Positions 58,571-64,000 of a stretch of 64,000 nucleotides of DNA are shown here, piece by piece (position 1 is the stretch's first letter; every line of letters begins with the position of its first letter). Location: contig JAWLAZ010000002.1 of the NCBI GenBank assembly GCA_041395205.1, positions 1 through 64,000 on the forward strand. The letters run 5' to 3'. Under the pieces are notes generated by a model, which was not told the DNA's origin, did not search any database, and worked only from the letters and a program-made list of their open reading frames with translations. Source of the stretch: JAHEFU01 sp041395205. Its GTDB lineage: Bacteria > 4484-113 > JAFGCY01. A program made the translations under genes and the position numbers.

Positions 58571-58996
58571 TCAGTGCAGCTCGGCGCGGATCGCCTGCTG
58601 GATGCGGCGTGCATCCTCCTCCTGCAGCATGGCACCAGGTGTGTGGAGGCTGACCCTGTCACTGCCATGGCGCGGGATGATGTGGAAGTGCAGGTAAGGC
58701 ACGCTCTGCCCGGCATCGATGCCCGTATTGGTGAGCACCGTGATCCCGCCGGCATCCATGGCCCTGCGCACAGCCGGCATCAGCCGCCGCAGGGTGGCCA
58801 TGCAGGCGGCAAGCTCTTCCGTGCTGCACTCAAGAATGTTCTCGGAGTAGCTGCGTGGGATCACGAGGGTATGGCCCTCGGACTGCGGGAAGATGTCGAG
58901 GAAGGCATATGTCAGCTCATCGCTGTGGATCTCCCAGCTGGGGAGTTCCCCGCGCAGGATCTTCCCGAAGATGTTGTCCGCCTGTGCTTCCTTCAT
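58571..58996 (-). CDS. HIT family nucleotide hydrolase
   Basis: A 141-residue histidine-triad protein: DNIFGKILRGELPSWEIHSDELTYAFLDIFPQSEGHTLVIPR at the start, and GQSVPYLHFHIIPRHGSD near residue 98. The usual triad H-x-H-x-H reads Y-L-H-F-H, so the first His is Tyr (codon tac) while the middle, nucleophilic His and the third remain. The family hydrolyses nucleoside phosphoramidates or dinucleotides. AAGGAG precedes the ATG at good spacing. It lies upstream of lysA on the same strand and may be cotranscribed. Confidence 0.9.
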   Translation of the reverse strand: MKEAQADNIFGKILRGELPSWEIHSDELTYAFLDIFPQSEGHTLVIPRSYSENILECSTEELAACMATLRRLMPAVRRAMDAGGITVLTNTGIDAGQSVPYLHFHIIPRHGSDRVSLHTPGAMLQEEDARRIQQAIRAELH

Positions 58997-59042
58997 TACA
59001 TGCTCCTTGGCCTCAGTCTGAACCGGCCCTGATTTTAGACGA

Positions 59043-59048
59043 TATACT
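59043..59048 (+). promoter_or_regulatory. -10 box of the GspF/PilC-like gene
   Basis: TATACT ends 8 nt before ATG 59057, with no Shine-Dalgarno sequence: predicted leaderless. Confidence 0.5.
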
Positions 59049-59056
59049 CAAGATCC

Positions 59057-60046
59057 ATGTCCCATTCCGTCATGCGGGCTGCAGCTGCGGGAGTCAACGC
59101 CGAGACCCAGGCGATGGCCTTTCGTGAGCTGGCCGCGATGCTGAAGGCCGGCATGCCGCTGGATGGCGCACTGGACATGGCCGGCAAGAGCGGCCCCTTC
59201 CACTTCCGCAATGCGATGCATGACATCGCGGCGATGGTCAGCAACGGCGAACCGGCCAGCGAGGGCTTCCGCCAGTACAAGACGATGTTCCACAGCGTGG
59301 TCCCGGCGATCGTGGGCAGCGCGGAACAGACCGGCAACCTCGATTACGCCTTCGCGCTGCTGGCGGAGTTCTTCGAGGATGAGGCGGACCTGAAGCGCAC
59401 CCTGCAGAATGCGATGATCTACCCCGGCTGCGTGACGATCACCGCGATCGGGGCGGTGTTCGTGCTGGCCTTCCTCGGCTTCATCCAGAACACGATCGGC
59501 GTGATGCTGCTGAAGGCAGTGGTGGCGATCTTCCTGTTCTGGCTGGCGCTGCGCTTCCGCTTCTTCCAGAACCTGGTGCGCTACGTGGCGATGCTGATCC
59601 CCTTCTTCGGCGGAATCATGCACCAGCTGGCGGTGGCGCGCTTCTGCCAGACCTTCGGGCTGATGACGCGTGCGGGGGTGCCCTACCTCGAGGGCCTGGA
59701 GGCCACGATGCCGGTGGTGCAGCACCCGCTGGTGGACCGCGCGGTGCAGAACCTCTACTACGGCGTGAAGAACGGCTCGACCATTGAGCAGTGCATCCGC
59801 AGCCAGCCCGCCTTCCCGGCGATCATGACGAATCTCGTGGGGGCCGGTGAGGCCACGGGCTCGATTGACGAAATGCTGCTGAAGACGGCGAAGTACCTGA
59901 AGGATGACGCCAAGCACAAGATCGCCAACTCGGCGAAGATGGCCGGACCGACGATGATCATCGTCTTGGGTATAATCGTTGCGCTGATCCTCGTGAGCTT
60001 CCTGCAGGGCTACTTCAACATGCTGTGGAGCATCGTCGAGAACTAG
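59057..60046 (+). CDS. Type II secretion/type IV pilus F-family inner-membrane protein
   Basis: A 329-residue GspF/PilC-like protein with two T2SSF domains: AMAFRELAAMLKAGMPLDGALDMAG (residues 18-42) and VARFCQTFGLMTRAGVPYLEGLEA (about 195-218), each followed by a gained helix bundle (VVPAIVGSAEQTGNLDYAF; IMTNLVGAGEATGSIDEML). Three membrane segments lie between and after. These proteins sit in the assembly platform of pilus or secretion machines. No GspE-type ATPase or pilin is adjacent, so this is an isolated platform gene. It is predicted leaderless and is followed in 21 bp by a membrane-protein gene. Confidence 0.9.
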   Translation: MSHSVMRAAAAGVNAETQAMAFRELAAMLKAGMPLDGALDMAGKSGPFHFRNAMHDIAAMVSNGEPASEGFRQYKTMFHSVVPAIVGSAEQTGNLDYAFALLAEFFEDEADLKRTLQNAMIYPGCVTITAIGAVFVLAFLGFIQNTIGVMLLKAVVAIFLFWLALRFRFFQNLVRYVAMLIPFFGGIMHQLAVARFCQTFGLMTRAGVPYLEGLEATMPVVQHPLVDRAVQNLYYGVKNGSTIEQCIRSQPAFPAIMTNLVGAGEATGSIDEMLLKTAKYLKDDAKHKIANSAKMAGPTMIIVLGIIVALILVSFLQGYFNMLWSIVEN

Positions 60047-60067
60047 GGATCGGCGCGGAGGCCATCC

Positions 60068-60976
60068 ATTAGCAAGGACGAAAAGCTGCAGAACCGGGGA
60101 TCGCTGCTCAGCGATCTGGAGCGCCTGATCGTCCTGCAGCTGAAGAACCGCTTCCTCTGGATGCTTCTGGGCATCGCCGCACTGCTGATCCTGCAGCTGA
60201 CGATGCTGAAGATCAACGGTGAGAAGGGCCTGAGCCCCTACGGCCCCGGCCTCAATACCTTCGATCTGCTGGCAACCCTGCTGTTCATCATCGAAATGGC
60301 AACGGTCGGCGTGATGCTGCTCAGCCTGCTGGGCGAGCCGGCCCTGAAGGAAGCATGGGGAAAGCGCTGGCCGGACAGGCCATTCAGCCGGCTTGCGGCC
60401 GGACTGAGCAGTACGCCGGTGCAGTTCATCTGCGCCGTGGCCCTGCTCCTGCCGACGCTCTGGATCCACCGCTACCCCGAACTGAGCCAGGCACAGGGCA
60501 TCAGCATCCCGCTGACGCTGCTGCAGCGCTGGCTGCTGGCCTTCCTGAGCCTGCAGGTCGCCACGAACCTGGCGCTGATCCTGCGCTGGTTCACGCCGCT
60601 GCCGCGCTGGGCGAACTGTGCCCTGGCATATGCGAGTTACTGGGGCTTCGGCTACTGGCTGACCCTGATGAGCTTCACCGATGACCGCTTCATGCGGCTC
60701 AATGATGTGTTCTTCCACAACCAGCTCAGCCGGCACCTGAGCGGCTATCCGGAACTGATGCGGACCAGTGTCACACTGGACATCCACAAGGACTTCCAGG
60801 GCTGGTTCCTGGCACTGCTCGGCGCGGCCGTGCTGACAACGCTGCTCTGGGTGCCGCGCGCCGCGCTCGGTGATGAGCGCAGCGGACGGCGCAGGGCACG
60901 AGCTGCGCGGGGCGAAGCTGGCGCGGCTGCTGCCGGCGGGGATGCAGCCGCCGATGGTGACGCCGCGCATGGCTGA
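60068..60976 (+). CDS. Multi-spanning membrane protein, probable AUU start
   Basis: A 302-residue protein with about six hydrophobic segments (FLWMLLGIAALLILQLTML, FDLLATLLFIIEMATVGVMLL, FICAVALLLPTLWI, LLAFLSLQVATNLALIL, CALAYASYWGFGYWL, FLALLGAAVLTTLLW). There is no ATG, GTG or TTG between the preceding stop and ATG 60161, which sits inside the first membrane segment with no ribosome site. ATT 60068 has a perfect GGAGG exactly 6 nt upstream and an ordinary cytoplasmic N-tail follows, so I infer AUU initiation. Its 3' end overlaps pgi by 8 nt. Function unknown; possibly linked to the GspF-like gene before it. Confidence 0.6.
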   Translation: MSKDEKLQNRGSLLSDLERLIVLQLKNRFLWMLLGIAALLILQLTMLKINGEKGLSPYGPGLNTFDLLATLLFIIEMATVGVMLLSLLGEPALKEAWGKRWPDRPFSRLAAGLSSTPVQFICAVALLLPTLWIHRYPELSQAQGISIPLTLLQRWLLAFLSLQVATNLALILRWFTPLPRWANCALAYASYWGFGYWLTLMSFTDDRFMRLNDVFFHNQLSRHLSGYPELMRTSVTLDIHKDFQGWFLALLGAAVLTTLLWVPRAALGDERSGRRRARAARGEAGAAAAGGDAAADGDAAHG

Positions 60977-62246
60977 GTTCAGCCTGCCGGGCCTGAAGAT
61001 CACGATTGACAACGATTGTGCCGATGGAATCCCCGCCGGTCCCCTATCAAACCTGCTGAATGACCAGCAGCAACGATATGGCAATGATGCACTGATGGGC
61101 TGGAGAAGGATCTGTGCGGATGAGGGCAACGTCAACCGTGCCATGGAAACTGCCGCTGCACTGAGCAAGTCAGCCCAGGAGCTTCTGCTGATCGGAATGG
61201 GTGGCAGCGTGAATGGGGCCAGGGCTGTATATCGCGCCCTGGATCTCCGTCGCAGCGTACATCATACGGTTGAGTTCATGGACAACCCTGATCCCCTGAG
61301 CATGATCTCGCTCCTTTCAGTCATCGATCCTGACCGGACATCCGTCCTGGCAGTGTCGCGCAGTGGCAACACCGTAGAAACTCTTGCGATGCTAGCCACG
61401 GTCATGCAGTACCTTCCTGCAGGACGCCAGCCAGCTGACGGTCCATTGACAGCTGTTTGTTGCCTGCCCGGTGACAATCAGCTTGCTGAACTGGCTGCAA
61501 GACACGGATGGTTGCAACACGATGCACACCGGAACATCGGAGGCCGCTTCAGTGTATTCAGTGCAGCTGGGCTGATCCCCCTGGCATTCAGTGGAATAGA
61601 TATTTCCAAACTGAACGTGGTCGCAGCAGAGGCTGCGGAACAGGTTGAGGAATGCGACCTGTCTGATAACCCCGCCTGGCAATTGAGTTCCCTGCTGGTT
61701 TCCAGCAGAGAATCCGTGCTGTACAGCTATGCTGATGTTCTTGCCGGATTCTCAGACTGGTGGAAACAGCTCATTGCCGAATCCAGTGGCAGGAGGATGG
61801 CTAAGTCCGGCAGTGTCGGAATCACACCGGTTATCGCCCGCGGCACTGCTGACCAGCATTCCATCAACCAGCTTCTACTGGATTCCCCGGGAGACCGCAG
61901 CTGCTGCTTCATTGGTTTTGACGATCACGGATTTGACGTGGAACTCGCTAGTGACAATGATTTCCTTGCCACTGGAAGCAACCATCTCGGCGGTTTGACG
62001 ATGAGCGAGATGATGAGGGCCAGCCTTGAGGGCACACGTGACGCGCTAATGGCTGAAGGCGTCGGCTGTGCGAACATCATGCTGGAGCGCCCGGATGAAC
62101 GATCCATGGCCAGCCTCCTGCAGCTCTGGCACTATACGACAGCCTGTATTGGAATCAGACTGGGAATAAATCCATATGACCAACCAGCCGTAGAACGCAG
62201 TAAACAAATCACCGCTGAGAAACTCCTCAACCGCTATAGTCAGTAA
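60969..62246 (+). CDS. pgi: Glucose-6-phosphate isomerase
   Basis: A 425-residue phosphoglucose isomerase interconverting glucose-6-phosphate and fructose-6-phosphate. Motifs: LLIGMGGSVNGARAVYRAL, the sugar-phosphate loop AVSRSGNTVETLA, NIGGRFSVFSAAGLIPLAFSGID, and the C-terminal NPYDQPAVERSKQ with the active-site Gln/Lys region. It is the shorter form typical of Firmicutes-like Pgi. ATG 60969 overlaps the previous gene by 8 nt; earlier in-frame starts lie in low-complexity sequence. The gene is visibly less GC-rich than its neighbours: two 60-base lines counted by eye (61261, 61741) are 50% and 55%, versus 70% for the line at 62341. Confidence 0.93.
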   Translation: MAEFSLPGLKITIDNDCADGIPAGPLSNLLNDQQQRYGNDALMGWRRICADEGNVNRAMETAAALSKSAQELLLIGMGGSVNGARAVYRALDLRRSVHHTVEFMDNPDPLSMISLLSVIDPDRTSVLAVSRSGNTVETLAMLATVMQYLPAGRQPADGPLTAVCCLPGDNQLAELAARHGWLQHDAHRNIGGRFSVFSAAGLIPLAFSGIDISKLNVVAAEAAEQVEECDLSDNPAWQLSSLLVSSRESVLYSYADVLAGFSDWWKQLIAESSGRRMAKSGSVGITPVIARGTADQHSINQLLLDSPGDRSCCFIGFDDHGFDVELASDNDFLATGSNHLGGLTMSEMMRASLEGTRDALMAEGVGCANIMLERPDERSMASLLQLWHYTTACIGIRLGINPYDQPAVERSKQITAEKLLNRYSQ

Positions 62247-62281
62247 ACACATTTGAAGCCGCCCTTTGAGGAGATCCCAAG

Positions 62282-62977
62282 ATGAAATTGATCGTCAGCC
62301 TGCCGCGCAATGACATCGCCATGGCCACCGCCGCCGCCGAGGCCGGGGCGGATGCCATCAAGCTGCACATGAATGTCGAGCACCGCGCCAGCGGCACGCG
62401 CTTCGGCAGCTTCAGCGAGGAAGTGGAGACCGTGCGCGCGATCTGCAATGCCGTGGACTGCGAGGTGGGCCTGATGCCCGGCGCGGAGATTGCCAGCCTG
62501 CCGACGCGCGCTGAGCTGGATGAGCTGTACGGAATCGGCGTGAGCTTCGTGGACATCTACACTCAGCACATGCCGCTGTGGTTCCTCGACCTGCAGCAGA
62601 AGCTGGTGGTGGCCTTTGACAGCTTCGACGGCTTCGTGGAGCATGCCTTCTTCATGTCGCATGTGTACTATCCGCGGGGGGCCAACCGCAACCGGATCTT
62701 CATGGTGGAGGCCAGCATCACGAAGCCCGAGGACTACGGCAAGCCATTCAGCTACCACGATGCCCGGCGTCTGCGGATCCTGCAGGAATACGTGGATGCG
62801 CCGCTGCTGGTGCCGACGCAGAAGCACATCACGCCGGAGGATGCGCGCTGGCTGGTGCGGGTCGGGACCGGGGGGCTGATGATCGGGGCGATCGTGGCCG
62901 GGCGCACGGCGGAAAGCATAGCGGAGGCCACACGCAGCTACCGGCGGGTGATCGACGAGGAACTGGCGACGCTCTAG
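62282..62977 (+). CDS. TIM-barrel protein, unknown specificity
   Basis: A 231-residue (beta/alpha)8-type protein: MKLIVSLPRNDIAMATAAAEAGADAIKLHMNVEH, then DCEVGLMPGAEIASLP, APLLVPTQKHITPEDARWLVRVGTGGLMIGAIVAGRTAES, where GTGGLMIGAIV fits a phosphate-binding loop as in HisA/TrpC/ThiE relatives. I cannot choose the substrate. ATG follows TTTGAGGAG, a strong ribosome site. A TATAGT near the end of pgi (62236-62241) may supply its promoter. The TAG stop shares CTAG with the convergent gene. Confidence 0.75.
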   Translation: MKLIVSLPRNDIAMATAAAEAGADAIKLHMNVEHRASGTRFGSFSEEVETVRAICNAVDCEVGLMPGAEIASLPTRAELDELYGIGVSFVDIYTQHMPLWFLDLQQKLVVAFDSFDGFVEHAFFMSHVYYPRGANRNRIFMVEASITKPEDYGKPFSYHDARRLRILQEYVDAPLLVPTQKHITPEDARWLVRVGTGGLMIGAIVAGRTAESIAEATRSYRRVIDEELATL

Positions 62978-63600
62978 CCGGCAGGCGGGGCAGCGGGTGC
63001 AGGCGGTGCGACCGTCAGCTCCAGCGAAGTTGTCAGCGCCTTGATCGAGTCATCCGTGAAGGGCTGGGAACCCTCGACCTGCACTGCCACGAAGGCCCCA
63101 CGGTGGATCGTGACATACATCACGGCGTAGTGCGTCTTACTGCCGACACTGCGGCTCCAGGCGAAGTACGGCAGACTGCGCTGCGTGCCATCCGAGAGCT
63201 TCACGATTGCCTGACCGGAAGGCTCGCGGCCATGGGTGGCCATGATCTTCGTGAACTGCGCATCCCAGGCGGCCGGCGTGGGATAGGCCGCCGTGTTCAG
63301 GAACTGCTCCTCGGGGGGTGTGATGCCGCTGTCACGGGCCTCTGCCAGCGAGACGAGGTACTGCTCCTTGCCGTAGACCAGCACGCGGTAGAGCGGGTCA
63401 TCGGTGGTCTTGCCACCCTTCGGGAAGCGGATCGCCTGGGCACCGTTGCTTCCCTCGCTGTAGGTGATCACGCAGCCGGGCTCGAAGCTGAAGGAGAAGT
63501 GGAAGGCGCTGACATTCACGCGCTCCGTCTTCTCGGACTGGGCGAAGGCGAAGGCCGTGAACAGGAGCAGGCACAGGCAGGTTGAAAGGATGAATCTCAC
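62974..63600 (-). CDS. Secreted protein of unknown function
   Basis: A 208-residue exported protein; signal peptide MRFILSTCLCLLLFTAFAFAQ. The mature part has alternating strands (FHFSFSFEPGCVITYS, THYAVMYVTIHRGAFVAVQVEG) and a Pro/Ala-rich C-terminus. I recognise no family. The GTG start 63600 is supported by TATAAT ending 6 nt upstream and no Shine-Dalgarno sequence, so a leaderless GTG is predicted. It is convergent with the TIM-barrel gene, sharing CTAG at the stops. Confidence 0.7.
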   Translation of the reverse strand: MRFILSTCLCLLLFTAFAFAQSEKTERVNVSAFHFSFSFEPGCVITYSEGSNGAQAIRFPKGGKTTDDPLYRVLVYGKEQYLVSLAEARDSGITPPEEQFLNTAAYPTPAAWDAQFTKIMATHGREPSGQAIVKLSDGTQRSLPYFAWSRSVGSKTHYAVMYVTIHRGAFVAVQVEGSQPFTDDSIKALTTSLELTVAPPAPAAPPAG

Positions 63601-63606
63601 ATGCGG

Positions 63607-63612
63607 ATTATA
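63607..63612 (-). promoter_or_regulatory. -10 box of the secreted-protein gene
   Basis: TATAAT on the minus strand, 6 nt before GTG 63600. Confidence 0.55.
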
Positions 63613-63659
63613 CGGTGCGGGAAGGGAGCGGGGAGAGAACGGGAGCGAATGAGTTGTAG

Positions 63660-64000
63660 CGGCGGCAACTGGCGACGCCTGCGAGGGAATGCTTCGAAGG
63701 AATGAGGAATGAGCAAAGAGTCTGGATTCCAGTCAATCAGTCAATAAGTCACGAAGTCAACAAGCTGCGTCTGAGCATGCACGTTGCTGTGAATTGACTG
63801 ATTGACTCATTGACTCATTGACTGGGTTGGCTTTGTTGCCAATCGCAGGCTGTGGTTACTTCATGCCATTCCCTCCCAAGCACGGCGGGGCCGCGCCGGT
63901 ACATGGTCCTTTTGATGCATCACACAAATGAAGTACCGGCGGCGCCTGGCGACGCCTGAGAGGGAATGCTTCGAAGCAATGAGGAGTGAGTCCGGAAAGC
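63660..64000. repeat. Non-coding interval with direct and inverted repeats
   Basis: No gene is seen. A direct repeat of about 45 bp, with GGCGACGCCTG and GAGGGAATGCTTCGAAG, occurs at 63669-63713 and 63945-63990. A perfect 15 bp inverted repeat lies at 63731-63745 and 63793-63807 within a run of GACTGATT-type repeats. At 63883-63900 are 18 bases identical (inverted) to the element at 7869. The interval continues past the window. Confidence 0.65.

Overview
The window is a GC-rich (roughly 60-65% by eye) bacterial chromosome segment with dense, mixed-strand coding: 48 protein genes and one tRNA. Lipobox signal peptides, secreted multi-domain proteins, a type II secretion/pilus F-type membrane protein, a Maf/DUF115 protein, CRTAC1-type (FG-GAP plus ASPIC/UnbV) lipoproteins and DUF1800/DUF1501 genes point to a diderm from a poorly cultured lineage with a large secretome. 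I cannot assign a phylum: there is no rRNA and no lineage-specific marker.

Layout. 0-5.7 kb: two degenerate GGDEF proteins, an inositol-phosphatase-family enzyme and secreted unknowns, one of them extremely methionine-rich. 5.8-15.2 kb: Maf-like DUF115 protein, class V aminotransferase, a Doc-type toxin with a small partner, a DUF1800-DUF1501 pair, a MATE transporter and a glutaredoxin. 15.2-26.5 kb: three tandem paralogous CRTAC1-like lipoproteins of about 1,230 aa. 26.8-34 kb: PEP carboxykinase, a large secreted protein with calcium-binding repeats, a REP-associated (RAYT-like) transposase set among inverted hairpin repeats, and a Cys-rich secreted protein. 34-39.5 kb: redoxin, sugar-nucleotide epimerase, SSB, secreted proteins and a class III aminotransferase. 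39.5-47.3 kb: a duplicated cassette of a cohesin-like lipoprotein plus an M6 metalloprotease that carries a dockerin-like calcium loop. 47.3-64 kb: mostly housekeeping (DHOD, ECF sigma with likely anti-sigma, AdoHcy hydrolase, S55 peptidase, TPR-AAA ATPase, tRNA-Pro, flavodoxin, LysA, HIT, GspF/PilC, Pgi).

Three themes cut across the genes. First, about 30 small hairpins of one design (GGAG, then a 6-8 bp stem, often closed by a GNRA-type tetraloop) lie just after stop codons, always in the sense of the gene upstream; their stems differ in sequence but keep pairing, and one copy of a RAYT-like transposase sits between inverted copies. Second, several genes have a clear -10 box 6-8 nt before the start codon and no Shine-Dalgarno, implying leaderless mRNAs; extended -10 (TGn) boxes are common. 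Third, convergent genes are packed so tightly that stop codons abut or overlap in the palindromes TGATCA and CTAG. The strongest candidates for something new are the hairpin/RAYT family and the cohesin-like lipoprotein plus M6 protease cassette.
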